A DNA stretch of 64,000 bases from G963678095 sp963678095. GTDB taxonomy: Bacteria > Bacillota > Negativicutes > Selenomonadales > Selenomonadaceae. The translations under genes and the position numbers were made by a program. Positions 7,727-17,034 of the stretch are shown here, piece after piece. The stretch spans positions 744,001-808,000 of the forward strand of contig OY782746.1 in assembly GCA_963678095.2 (NCBI GenBank). Direction: 5' to 3'. Below the pieces are notes generated by a model, which had not been told where the DNA came from, ran no database searches, and was given only the letters and a program-made list of their open reading frames with translations. The number at the start of each line of letters is the position of its first letter. The stretch's first letter is position 1.

Positions 7727-8344
7727 TTACCTCACTCCCACTGCACTCAAAATCGTCTCCAGGGAGCCAGGGTCCGGAACTAGGAAAAAATGACCTCGTA
7801 TGCCATCATCTTCCGACAAGAACTCCGTTTCAATGACCAAGGCATGATCTCCCATCTGCCCCAGCTGAACCAGCACCACACTCAAAATAGCTCCAGCCAT
7901 GTCAATAGCCAATGCCGGAATAGATGGCAGCAGCGTCAGCTTCGTAAAGTGCGCCAGTGCATTTAAATAAGCGCCTGCCAGTATATTGCCAATTTCCATT
8001 AATGCCGACTCGTCCATAAAATCAAGATTATCTGTCGATCCATGTTCTCGTCCCATCAGCGTGTCAACAAGATAAAATGCACTGTCTTTCGGCAGGAAAA
8101 ACAAGACACTGCCCGGAGCTTTGCCGTATACCCGCAGGAAAACACCTGCCACCATGGCATCAGCCCCGCCTACAAGATCCGGCACTTCATTAAGTGGCAC
8201 AATGGCCACTTCCGGAACATTCATCTCTATTTTACGATTGATAATCTGCGACAGCGCTGTAGCCGAATTTCCTGCACCCACATTTCCAATTTCTCTAAGC
8301 GCATCCAGCTGCATCGCTGATAAGTCTAAAATATCCTCTGACAT
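7727..8344 (-). CDS. cheC: CheY-P phosphatase CheC
   Basis: CheC removes phosphate from CheY-P and is stimulated by CheD. The 205-residue protein has the two active-site repeats of the family, each with Glu and Asn two residues apart in an EIGN core: REIGNVGAGNSATALSQ near the N-terminus and DESALMEIGNILAGAYLNAL in the middle. Both are intact, so both sites should be active. It lacks the FliM-like and SpoA domains that distinguish FliY. It lies between cheW and cheD. Confidence 0.95.
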   Translation of the reverse strand: MSEDILDLSAMQLDALREIGNVGAGNSATALSQIINRKIEMNVPEVAIVPLNEVPDLVGGADAMVAGVFLRVYGKAPGSVLFFLPKDSAFYLVDTLMGREHGSTDNLDFMDESALMEIGNILAGAYLNALAHFTKLTLLPSIPALAIDMAGAILSVVLVQLGQMGDHALVIETEFLSEDDGIRGHFFLVPDPGSLETILSAVGVR

Positions 8345-8365
8345 GCCTTGACACCTCGTTTAATT

Positions 8366-8851
8366 CTATTTTACCTCACCAGTAGAACCAATAATTTCAT
8401 TCAGGTTCAGCATGATGACAAGACGGTTTTCAAGGTTTCCCACTCCGCTGACAAATTTCATACCCTCACTGCGACTGTCACTGCCATCGCTGATTACCTT
8501 TGGCGTATCGATATGGTCATTGTCAATCGTAAGAACCTCAGTAACCGCATCCACAATCATGCCGATAGAAGTCTCGTCCACGCGGACAATTACAATGCGC
8601 GTATCATCCGTATAAGGGGCCTCCTGCAGGCCAAGTCTCTTTTTTAAATCAATAACTGGCAGAACACTGCCGCGCAGATTCATTACTCCTTTGAAAAACT
8701 CTGAGGTAAACGGTACCCGTGTTATATCGGTCAGGCGTTTAATCTCCTGAACAAAATCAATATTTACACCGTATTCCTCATTGTGAAGCTTAAACGCAAC
8801 CAATTGAACCTCTGTCTGTTCCGCCATTTCTGCATTGTTGTTATTTTCCAT
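8366..8851 (-). CDS. cheW: chemotaxis coupling protein CheW
   Basis: Adaptor linking chemoreceptors to CheA. A single CheW-like SH3-pair fold spans most of the 161 residues: VQLVAFKLHNEEYGVNIDFV, EIKRLTDITRVPF, FFKGVMNLRGSVLPVIDLKK and a C-terminal strand pair. The receptor-contact NLRG motif is intact. AGGAGG precedes the start. It is immediately downstream of cheA (20-base gap), the usual order. Confidence 0.96.
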   Translation of the reverse strand: MENNNNAEMAEQTEVQLVAFKLHNEEYGVNIDFVQEIKRLTDITRVPFTSEFFKGVMNLRGSVLPVIDLKKRLGLQEAPYTDDTRIVIVRVDETSIGMIVDAVTEVLTIDNDHIDTPKVISDGSDSRSEGMKFVSGVGNLENRLVIMLNLNEIIGSTGEVK

Positions 8852-8871
8852 TATAGCACATCCTCCTCAAC

Positions 8872-10914
8872 CTATTGCATTAAAGCTCCGGCATCCAAGA
8901 TCAGGGCAACTCGTCCATCGCCCAAAACTGTAGCGCCTGAAATCACTTTCAAACCAGCCAAGAGTTTGCCCAATGTCTTAATTACGATTTCCTGCTGACC
9001 AATCAAAGCATCCACAATAATCCCGCACTTACGGTCACCAATATGAACAACGACAACAAACAAATCTTTCTTTGCTTCCTCGCGCGTCTGCGGCACATTA
9101 AGGGCCTTATCGAGGCGCATAATCGGAATGATCTGTCCGCGCAGCAGAATAACTTCCCTGTTCTGCACCGTTTTAATCGCATCCGGTTTAATGTTGATTG
9201 TGCTGTTGATTGACCCGAGTGGAATTGCATAAATCTCTTCCTGCACCCGAATCAAAAGGGCCTGAATAATTGCCAGCGTCAACGGCAACTTAATCTTAAA
9301 TACACTGCCCTCATCGATCTTTGTTTCAACATCAATTACCCCGCCCAAAGCTTCAATTTTGCTGCGGACAACATCCATTCCGACCCCACGACCCGAAACG
9401 TCGGTAATGACATCCGCGGTTGAAAACCCTGGTAAAAACACCAACCGGACTGCTTCAGCATCATCCATATTGTCAGCATCAGCCTGAGTGATCAGGCCTT
9501 TTTCGACTGCCTTGCGGCGGATTACCCCCGCATTAATGCCTTTACCATCATCCGTTACCATGATAATGACATTATTGCCTTCATGACGGGCAATAAGTCC
9601 GACTTCCCCCGTTTTAGGCTTGCCTTTCGCTAGACGTTCATCTGGATGTTCTACCCCATGATCGAGCGAATTGCGGATCAAATGAACCAGTGGATCCCCA
9701 ATTTCATCAATAACGGTACGGTCAAGTTCTGTCTCTTCCCCTTCAATCGTCAGGTTGATTTCCTTGTTCAGATCCTTCGCCAAATCACGAACCATGCGAG
9801 GGAAGCGATTAAATACCTGCCCAACCGGGACCATTCTCACCTTCATGACAACAGACTGCAGATCCGTTGTCACACGATCCATCTGCTCAATTGTCTCTAC
9901 CAGTTCCGGCAAGCGCTGTGTCGTGCCGATCTGTTCGAGACGGGTTTTATTGATGACAAGCTCCCCGACAAGATTCATCAGGGCATCAAGCTTTTCAATA
10001 TCGACGCGGACCGACTGCCCGCCTTTAAGCTTGTCATGCATTGTCACCTTTTTATTTTCCGCTTTTTTATCCGGGGTTTTTGCCGCAGTGCCGGTCGCTT
10101 CAATCGATGCAGCCGCTTCTGTCGCTTTATTTTGTTCAAGCTGCTTGCTGATATTGATTGGCTTTACTTCGACTGTTTCAATTTCAGAAATCGATAACAG
10201 ATTTTCTTCAATTTTCTTTTCTTCCCCGCCAGTTACAAAAATGACGTCAAAACTGTGTTCAAATTTTTCCTGTTCAAGCTCTTCTACTGGCGGAACCGTC
10301 TTGACAATATCACCAATTTCCTCAAGAGCATTGATAACCATATAAGCCCTGGCAGATTTTAACAAACAGTTGCCAGCCAGCGTCACGGTCAGCTGAAATG
10401 CCTGCAGCCCGGATGCCTGTGCGGTTTTGAGCATCGATAAATCCGTCTCATTAAGGTCTATCCCCGTATCCGCTGCTACAGCTGGTGCTGCAATCGGAGC
10501 GGCTGCTGTTGAAACTGCTGCTGGCACGGCTTCCCCATTGGCAATCGCATTGAGTTTTTTCACCAGATCGCCGACTTCAACCGCCCCGTCACCTTCGCCA
10601 GAGCCAATACTTTCTACCATCTGTTCCAGCGCGTCCACGCATTTAAAAATAGTATCAACGATATCCTCGTTGGCTTTCAATTGTTCCTTGCGCAGCAAGT
10701 CAAGAACGTTTTCCATCTCATGTGTCAGCTCTGCTATTTCCGTGAATCCCATCGTAGCCGACATGCCCTTTATCGTATGGGCGCTGCGGAATATCTCATT
10801 CAAGACCGATGAATCCTCAGGGTTTTGTTCCAATACGAGCAGACATTCGTTCAGTGATTGTAAATGTTCACGAGATTCTTCCAAAAACATCTCCATATAC
10901 TGATTTGTGTCCAT
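8872..10914 (-). CDS. cheA: chemotaxis histidine kinase CheA
   Basis: Cytoplasmic kinase that autophosphorylates and passes phosphate to CheY and CheB. The 680 residues show P1 with the phosphorylated His46 in RSAHTIKGM, and a P2-like region at about 155-240. P3 dimerisation helices begin near VRVDIEKLDALMNLVGELV. P4, the ATPase, has an N box HLIRNSLDHGVE, G1 VTDDGKGI and G2 DVSGRGVGMDVV. P5, the CheW-like part, covers the last 130 residues. An Ala-rich linker follows P1. All catalytic boxes are intact. It lies between cheB and cheW. Confidence 0.97.
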   Translation of the reverse strand: MDTNQYMEMFLEESREHLQSLNECLLVLEQNPEDSSVLNEIFRSAHTIKGMSATMGFTEIAELTHEMENVLDLLRKEQLKANEDIVDTIFKCVDALEQMVESIGSGEGDGAVEVGDLVKKLNAIANGEAVPAAVSTAAAPIAAPAVAADTGIDLNETDLSMLKTAQASGLQAFQLTVTLAGNCLLKSARAYMVINALEEIGDIVKTVPPVEELEQEKFEHSFDVIFVTGGEEKKIEENLLSISEIETVEVKPINISKQLEQNKATEAAASIEATGTAAKTPDKKAENKKVTMHDKLKGGQSVRVDIEKLDALMNLVGELVINKTRLEQIGTTQRLPELVETIEQMDRVTTDLQSVVMKVRMVPVGQVFNRFPRMVRDLAKDLNKEINLTIEGEETELDRTVIDEIGDPLVHLIRNSLDHGVEHPDERLAKGKPKTGEVGLIARHEGNNVIIMVTDDGKGINAGVIRRKAVEKGLITQADADNMDDAEAVRLVFLPGFSTADVITDVSGRGVGMDVVRSKIEALGGVIDVETKIDEGSVFKIKLPLTLAIIQALLIRVQEEIYAIPLGSINSTINIKPDAIKTVQNREVILLRGQIIPIMRLDKALNVPQTREEAKKDLFVVVVHIGDRKCGIIVDALIGQQEIVIKTLGKLLAGLKVISGATVLGDGRVALILDAGALMQ

Positions 10915-10964
10915 TTTCCATTCCCCCTATTTCTATCTAAAAGCATCTATATATACTAAAACAA

Positions 10965-12050
10965 CTACCCATTTTTTACTGCATTGACAATAGCTCCAGC
11001 AATATAGGGCAGCGGCAACACCTTATCGGCAATTCCCAGATCTACCACCGCCTTCGGCATGCCGTAAACCACAGAAGTGCTTTCGTCCTCAGCAATGACA
11101 TAGCCTCCGGCCGACTTAATCTTCTGCATCCCCTTGGCTCCATCTGATCCCATCCCGGTCATAATCACAGCCGTCAACCGACGGCCAACAGAAGCCACTG
11201 AATCAAACAACACGTCAACCGCTGGGCGGTGGCTGGCCAGTGGCGGCTCCTGATTTAATGAAATCCGGAAAAGTCCGTTCTGGGTTTTCACCTGCATGTG
11301 ATAATTCCCCGGCGCGATATACACATGACCCGGTTCGATCAGATCATTATCTTCCGCTTCTTTCACCCTGACTTTTGACAGGGAATCGAGCCGCTCCGAC
11401 AGGGATTTTGTAAACCCTGGCGGCATGTGCTGTACGACAACAACCCCGCAGGGAAGATCAGCCGGCAATTGCGTAATCACCTGCTGCAGTGCCCGCGGGC
11501 CACCCGTAGAAGTTCCAATGGCAACCAAGCGTTGCTGACCTGTCCCGGGCACATTTTTGCTAAACGGGCTACTCATCAGTTCCGCCGGCCGCACCTTAGG
11601 TACAGACGGTTCTTCCACCTCAACCGGTATGGACTTCCCCTTGGCTGAAATTCGCCAGTTAGCCGCTGCCGCCGCCCGGCATTTTTCTAAAATTTCATTT
11701 TGTATATCGGCAATACTCGATACCGTGCCGGACACCTTACTGATAAAATCCACCGCCCCTAATTCTAAAGCCCTGAAGGTTGCCTCCGCACCCGTTTTGG
11801 TCATACTGCTGATCATAACGACTGGAAGCGGATGCTCCTTCATTATAATCGCCAAAGCCTCCAGTCCATCCATAACCGGCATATTTACATCCATCGTCAG
11901 CAAATCCGGGGATAGCTGCGCCGTTTTTTCTACAGCATCTTTGCCATTATGGGCAACGCCGACAACCTTGAAATCCGGCTGTTCTTCAAATAAGTCAGAT
12001 AGAAGTTTCCGCATAAAAATAGAGTCATCTGCAATTAAAATTTTAATCAT
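10965..12050 (-). CDS. cheB: chemotaxis protein-glutamate methylesterase/deamidase CheB
   Basis: CheB removes methyl groups from chemoreceptor glutamates after phosphorylation by CheA. An N-terminal receiver domain (residues 1-120) has the acidic pair DD at 8-9 and the acceptor Asp54 in TMDVNMPVMDG. A linker leads to the C-terminal esterase with the Ser-His-Asp set in AIGTSTGGPRAL, VVVQHMPPGFT and TGMGSDGAKG. The length of 361 is typical. GGGGTGAG precedes the ATG. The methyltransferase partner cheR is not in this window. Confidence 0.97.
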   Translation of the reverse strand: MIKILIADDSIFMRKLLSDLFEEQPDFKVVGVAHNGKDAVEKTAQLSPDLLTMDVNMPVMDGLEALAIIMKEHPLPVVMISSMTKTGAEATFRALELGAVDFISKVSGTVSSIADIQNEILEKCRAAAAANWRISAKGKSIPVEVEEPSVPKVRPAELMSSPFSKNVPGTGQQRLVAIGTSTGGPRALQQVITQLPADLPCGVVVVQHMPPGFTKSLSERLDSLSKVRVKEAEDNDLIEPGHVYIAPGNYHMQVKTQNGLFRISLNQEPPLASHRPAVDVLFDSVASVGRRLTAVIMTGMGSDGAKGMQKIKSAGGYVIAEDESTSVVYGMPKAVVDLGIADKVLPLPYIAGAIVNAVKNG

Positions 12051-12063
12051 TCGCTCACCCCAT

Positions 12064-12732
12064 TCACCGGTCTAATCGCTTGGCTAGTTCCTCACGCTGT
12101 TTCTGGAAGACAAATTGTATCAGTTTATTTTGCACCGGTCTCGGCAGACCAATAAACTTGACGCCAATCCAATACATATTTCTGTCATTGAACGGTTTAC
12201 TGCAGCGGACAACTTCGGCAAAGGTCTTAATCCTGCCGATCTGTGGGATCATGTCCGTTTCCAGCACTATCCTTGTCTGCAATGCAATCGCCTTATCAAA
12301 AACGAACAAAAAGCCATTGCCGCTGATATCTTTCGTCTCAGTCGGTTTTGCTGCCTGAAAGCCCCCCTCCGTATCCGGCACCTGCACAGAAATCGGCAGT
12401 GAAGCCTTCACTCTGACAAATTTTCTATGCTGCTTGCGCTCCATTTCTTCCGGCAAGGTGACAATCCAGACAGGAATCGGCTTCGCCGCTTTATCCTTAT
12501 ATACAGTATAAAACTGATATATGCACATGTCACTAATTATTCGCACATCTATCATATCACCAGCTGCCGGAATAATCGGCCGCCGCTTTGAGTCAAGCGG
12601 CATTGCCAACACTAAATCGCCGGCAGTGATGTCTTCCACACGGCTCGTATAGTATTCATCGTCAGCAACAATCTCAACTCTTTGCCCAATTTTTAAAACC
12701 GCTTTCGCCTTGACGATGTCTCTCAGTTCCAT
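12064..12732 (-). CDS. PilZ-domain flagellar brake protein (YcgR/DgrA-like)
   Basis: The 222-residue protein has an N-terminal YcgR-type beta domain (residues 1-90) and a C-terminal PilZ domain. The c-di-GMP contact residues are visible as RKFVR (RxxxR) near residue 108 and DISGNGFLF (D/NxSxxG) near 140. Proteins of this kind bind c-di-GMP and slow the motor or alter its switching. Its place between flhG and cheB links it to motility. The binding residues look intact, so I expect c-di-GMP binding; the exact partner is unknown. Confidence 0.88.
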   Translation of the reverse strand: MELRDIVKAKAVLKIGQRVEIVADDEYYTSRVEDITAGDLVLAMPLDSKRRPIIPAAGDMIDVRIISDMCIYQFYTVYKDKAAKPIPVWIVTLPEEMERKQHRKFVRVKASLPISVQVPDTEGGFQAAKPTETKDISGNGFLFVFDKAIALQTRIVLETDMIPQIGRIKTFAEVVRCSKPFNDRNMYWIGVKFIGLPRPVQNKLIQFVFQKQREELAKRLDR

Positions 12733-12750
12733 AACAAACCACCTTTGTCT

Positions 12751-13656
12751 TTAACGTGAAAAAACTAAAAATCTTTGCAAAAAAGCCTTCCACCCGCGAT
12801 GGACTTTAACATTGTTACCATGAAGCAGCGATTCTGCTATCGCCCGAATGCACTTTGCTGATACCGTATCGGGATAAGCCGATAACAGCGGCCGTTGCTT
12901 TTTTACGGCATTCATCATATTGCGATCTTCATATATATTTCCTAAAACCTTCAACGGCAATTTTAAAAACCGATCAGCCGTGCGCACGAGCTTCAAAACC
13001 ACATCACGAGCCTCTGCTTCATCATAAATCCGATTCACGACCAGCTTGATATCCTTGGTTGAAGCATACATGCTGTAGGCCTTAAGCACAGCATAGGCAT
13101 CTGTCATAGCCGTCGGTTCTGGTGTAGTCAGTAAAATTACCTCATCAGCCGCCACAATAAAATCAAGCACATTATGACTGAGACCAGCCCCTGTATCTAC
13201 GAGAATGATATCCGCCATCTGTTCACACTCATAAAGTTTCGCCATAAGTTTGCTTCGATCCTGCACAGAAAGATTCGCCATCTGTTCAAGCCCCGATCCA
13301 CCGGAAACAAATTTAACACCACAGGGTCCCTGCATGACAATATCCAATAAACTCAGATCCTCCTGTAGCAAATGCATCAGGTTATACTTCGACATGGCTC
13401 CCATCACGACATCGACATTGGCCATGCCAAGATCGGCATCAATAATTAATACTCGCTTACCGGCCAGCGACAAAGCAATCGCCAGGTTGACCGTAAGATT
13501 CGTCTTGCCAACCCCGCCCTTGCCGCTGGTTACAGCAATAATTCGTGCTGGCGACGCCTGTGGCTTTAGTTGTTGAATCGCCGGTATAATACTTGCCTGG
13601 TCATAAACCTGTTTGTTTTCTATTAATTTTCTTAAATTCGCCGCTTGATCATTCAT
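12751..13656 (-). CDS. flhG: flagellar number regulator FlhG (MinD-like ATPase)
   Basis: FlhG is a ParA/MinD-family ATPase that sets flagellar number and stimulates FlhF GTPase. The 301 residues carry the deviant Walker A TSGKGGVGKTNLTVNLA, LIIDADLGMANVDVVMG and DIILVDTGAGLSHNVLDF. An N-terminal stretch before the ATPase core has QAANLRKLIENK, like the DQAxxLR activator helix known to stimulate FlhF. The C-terminal part could form the membrane helix. It follows flhF at a four-base distance. Confidence 0.94.
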   Translation of the reverse strand: MNDQAANLRKLIENKQVYDQASIIPAIQQLKPQASPARIIAVTSGKGGVGKTNLTVNLAIALSLAGKRVLIIDADLGMANVDVVMGAMSKYNLMHLLQEDLSLLDIVMQGPCGVKFVSGGSGLEQMANLSVQDRSKLMAKLYECEQMADIILVDTGAGLSHNVLDFIVAADEVILLTTPEPTAMTDAYAVLKAYSMYASTKDIKLVVNRIYDEAEARDVVLKLVRTADRFLKLPLKVLGNIYEDRNMMNAVKKQRPLLSAYPDTVSAKCIRAIAESLLHGNNVKVHRGWKAFLQRFLVFSR

Positions 13657-13660
13657 TCTG

Positions 13661-14923
13661 CTACCTCAACAGCATTTCTGCCAGCGAATCGGATTTTGCC
13701 GGAAAGATATCATCTGGTACGCTTTGCCCATTTGTCAGATAAGATAAGGCGATCGGATACTGATAAACCAGATTCACGATAAGGCCAATACTGCTTGTTT
13801 CGTCTGTTTTAGTAAATAAAATCTTATCAGGCGCACATACAGCAAAATTGCGTAAAATATCAACAGCATCCTTATATTTTGTCGTCGCACTCAATACCAG
13901 ATGTTTTTCAATGGCAGGCTCCACAGCCAAAAACTCCTTGAGTTCCTGCAACTGAAATTCATTATGCTGGCTGCGTCCAGCCGTATCAATTAAAATCAGT
14001 TGTTTATCACGATGTTTTTCAATCGCTGTTTTCAGTTCTGGCGGAGAGTAAACAATTTCCAGTGGCAGCCCGATAATATCAGAATATGTCTTGAGCTGTT
14101 CCACGGCAGAAATCCTATACGTATCTGCCGTAATTAAAGCTGCACTTATGCCCTTTTCCAAGACAAACTTCGCAGCGATTTTCGCTATCGTTGTCGTTTT
14201 GCCAACACCAGTTGCCCCAATCAGGGCAACAATTTTTGTTTCTCCCGCCTGAATTTCAATCCCTTCATCCGGCAGTTCAATTGTCTGGGAGAAATACTCT
14301 GCCAAATAAGCCTGTGCTGCCGGCGCTGCCTTATCAAGCAACAAACTCACATCCGAAGTACTATGCAAAAGATTTTGAATAATTTCTTCATCAACCTCCT
14401 GCTCCGCCAGTGCCTGGCGTACAGAAATGGTTGAAGGGGAATCCGTCATCTTTTCCGTCATTACCCGCTCGAGCATTACCTTCATCTGATCAAGTTCCTG
14501 CTGCAGCTGCTGAATTGTCTTTTCCTGTTGCTGCACCTTCTTTTCACTAGACTGCTCCTGGGCCTTTATGATGCGCGGTGCTTTTACTGGCGGATTCGCT
14601 TCCATCCCTGTGGAAACGACCGCTGGCTGCACCGGGCTGGGATTTGTCTTGTAACGGGTCAAAACATTTTTTGGTACAAGCGGCTCCTGCGGTAAAAACT
14701 CATGAATTGATATTGGGGCCGGAGCTGGCGGCGGTGAAGCTTGTTTTTTGGGCATATCCTCAACCGCTGCTGTGACCTCAACCATTTCCTTGCCCTTATA
14801 GCCAAGGAAACCACCTTTTCTATATCGCTTCGTGTGCAAAATGACTGCATCTACACCAAGCTCTGACTTTACGCGCGCCATCGCCTCTTTTGCGGTTCGC
14901 GCTTTAAAAACCTTAATTCGCAA
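13661..14923 (-). CDS. flhF: flagellar GTPase FlhF (SRP-type)
   Basis: FlhF is an SRP-family GTPase that marks the site of flagellar assembly. The 420 residues comprise a basic N-terminal B domain (MRIKVFKARTAKEAMARVK), a Pro/Gln-rich coiled linker (about 80-175), and the NG domain with VALIGATGVGKTTTIAKIA, ITADTYRISAVEQLKTY, LIDTAGRSQHNE and FTKTDE. The start is TTG at 14923, adjoining the flhA stop, so translation is probably coupled. It pairs functionally with flhG just below. Confidence 0.96.
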   Translation of the reverse strand: MRIKVFKARTAKEAMARVKSELGVDAVILHTKRYRKGGFLGYKGKEMVEVTAAVEDMPKKQASPPPAPAPISIHEFLPQEPLVPKNVLTRYKTNPSPVQPAVVSTGMEANPPVKAPRIIKAQEQSSEKKVQQQEKTIQQLQQELDQMKVMLERVMTEKMTDSPSTISVRQALAEQEVDEEIIQNLLHSTSDVSLLLDKAAPAAQAYLAEYFSQTIELPDEGIEIQAGETKIVALIGATGVGKTTTIAKIAAKFVLEKGISAALITADTYRISAVEQLKTYSDIIGLPLEIVYSPPELKTAIEKHRDKQLILIDTAGRSQHNEFQLQELKEFLAVEPAIEKHLVLSATTKYKDAVDILRNFAVCAPDKILFTKTDETSSIGLIVNLVYQYPIALSYLTNGQSVPDDIFPAKSDSLAEMLLR

Positions 14924-16996
14924 TTATAATTTCACCACCCCAAGAACTTGTATTTCTACACTTTGTTCTACTTCTGCATGTGATAATATGATAATGCCCG
15001 GGACCGAACGCTCCACCAGTTTTCTGAAATAGAGCCTAACAGCTGGACTTGTCAGTACAATCGGCTGATATCCCATATTCGTCAGTTTCTGCAATTCTTC
15101 ATTAAGTGATTGCAAAAGCTTTTGCATGGTATCCGGATCCAGGCTGACATAAGACCCCCGGTCTGTGCGCTGCACAGCGCCGGCAATTTTATTTTCAATA
15201 CCCGGATCAAGCGTAATGCACGGCAATATATTATTTTGGATATTTTGCTGGGTAATCTGACGTGCCAACGCATGCCGTACATACTCCGTCAAAATCTCCG
15301 TGTCTTTTGTTGCTCGAGCATAATCAGCTAACACTTCGAGAATCGTCGCCATATCGCGGATCGAAACTCTTTCCCGAAGAAGATTTGCCAATACCTTCTG
15401 GATTTCACCGACCATCATCAGATCCGGCACCAGTTCAGAAACAACCGATGCGTTGGTCTTTTTGACATTGTCCACCAGATTCTGTGTTTCCTGGCGACCG
15501 AGAATTTCATCTGCATGCATTTTAATCACTTCTGTTATATGTGTGGCCAAAACTGAAACCGCATCAACAACCGTATACCCGTTGAGTTCCGCTTGTTCGC
15601 GCTGCACCTCTGAAATCCACAAAGCCGGAAGTCCGAATGCCGGCTCAACCGTCTCAATTCCCTGTATCTCTTCAAATACAGTACCGGAATTCATTGCTAA
15701 AAAGTGATCAAGTAATAATTCTCCCTTGGCTATTTCAATTCCTTTTAATTTTATAATATATGCATTAGGTTTTATTTGAATATTATCGCGAATACGGATT
15801 GTCGGCACAACAAGTCCAAGTTCCAGTGCACACTGGCGACGAATCATGACAATTCGTTCGAGCAAATCACCGCCCTGCCCCGTGTCGACAAGCGGGATTA
15901 AGCTATAGCCGATCTCGAGCTCCATCGGATCAACCTGAAGCAGCGAAATAATATTCTCCGGTTTTTTTATGTCTTCCTTGGCCTTTGCTTCCTTCTCCAC
16001 GGACTCCGTTTCAACATTTTCCTGTGCCGATTTGCGCAAAGTGTACCCGACAAGCAAGGATGCCAGGGCTAAAGCAAAAAACGGAATTCCTGGCAATCCC
16101 GGAATCAACGAAAATAAAAAGAGCACGCCCGAGGCAATCAGAAAAATCCGGTGATTGCGGAAAATCTGGGATGTCAGATCATGCCCCAAATTTGTATCCG
16201 AGGCCGCCCGGGTTACAATAATGCCCGTCGCCGTTGATACCATCAGTGCCGGGATCTGGTTGACCAGGCCCTCACCGACCGTCAGCAAGGTATAGTTTTG
16301 CAGGGCCTGAACAGCTGTCAGGTTTCGCTGCACCATACCGATGACAAAGCCGCCAGTAATATTGATAATGATAATAATAATGGCGGCAATTGCATCCCCT
16401 TTGACGAACTTACTGGCCCCGTCCATCGCGCCATAAAAATCTGCTTCACGCTGAATTTTCATGCGGCGCAGCTTTGCTTCCGCATCGGTAATCGCCCCCT
16501 GATTCAAATCGGCATCAATGGCCATCTGCTTTCCCGGCATGGCATCAAGGGTAAAACGAGCCGCAACTTCGGCCACGCGCTCAGCACCCTTCGTGATGAC
16601 AATAAACTGGATAATGATCAAGATGACAAAGACAATAAACCCGACAACCGCATTACCACCGACAACAAAGTTACCGAAAGACATAATAACCTCACCGGCA
16701 TAGCCCTCAAGCAAAATCAGTCGCGTTGACGATACATTGAGTGCCAAACGGAACAACGTCGTGAGCAGCAGCAGAGACGGGAATACTGAAAAATCGAGCG
16801 GTTCCACGTTATAAATAGAAACCATGACAATTACCAGTGCCAACGTAATATTCAGGCACAGCAGCAAATCCAACAACATTGTCGGCAGCGGGATAATCAT
16901 CATGATTACAATTGTAATAATCGCCAGAGCAACCATTACATCACTATATTTTTGTAGTAAGCCTCCCATCGAAGACGAAGAATTTTCTACTGCCAT
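14924..16996 (-). CDS. flhA: flagellar export gate protein FlhA
   Basis: Largest inner-membrane component of the flagellar type III export apparatus, which uses the proton motive force and docks chaperones. The 690 residues have eight predicted membrane helices in the first 320 residues, with the FHIPEP signature region (RFTLDAMPGKQMAIDADLNQ) between helices. A soluble C-terminal ring domain follows (residues 340-690, from VDPMELEIGYSLIPLV). It lies between flhB and flhF, the standard Firmicute order. Confidence 0.97.
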   Translation of the reverse strand: MAVENSSSSMGGLLQKYSDVMVALAIITIVIMMIIPLPTMLLDLLLCLNITLALVIVMVSIYNVEPLDFSVFPSLLLLTTLFRLALNVSSTRLILLEGYAGEVIMSFGNFVVGGNAVVGFIVFVILIIIQFIVITKGAERVAEVAARFTLDAMPGKQMAIDADLNQGAITDAEAKLRRMKIQREADFYGAMDGASKFVKGDAIAAIIIIIINITGGFVIGMVQRNLTAVQALQNYTLLTVGEGLVNQIPALMVSTATGIIVTRAASDTNLGHDLTSQIFRNHRIFLIASGVLFLFSLIPGLPGIPFFALALASLLVGYTLRKSAQENVETESVEKEAKAKEDIKKPENIISLLQVDPMELEIGYSLIPLVDTGQGGDLLERIVMIRRQCALELGLVVPTIRIRDNIQIKPNAYIIKLKGIEIAKGELLLDHFLAMNSGTVFEEIQGIETVEPAFGLPALWISEVQREQAELNGYTVVDAVSVLATHITEVIKMHADEILGRQETQNLVDNVKKTNASVVSELVPDLMMVGEIQKVLANLLRERVSIRDMATILEVLADYARATKDTEILTEYVRHALARQITQQNIQNNILPCITLDPGIENKIAGAVQRTDRGSYVSLDPDTMQKLLQSLNEELQKLTNMGYQPIVLTSPAVRLYFRKLVERSVPGIIILSHAEVEQSVEIQVLGVVKL

Positions 16997-17034
16997 CCTG
17001 TACGCTCCTCATTTCACAGATAACAAATACCTAG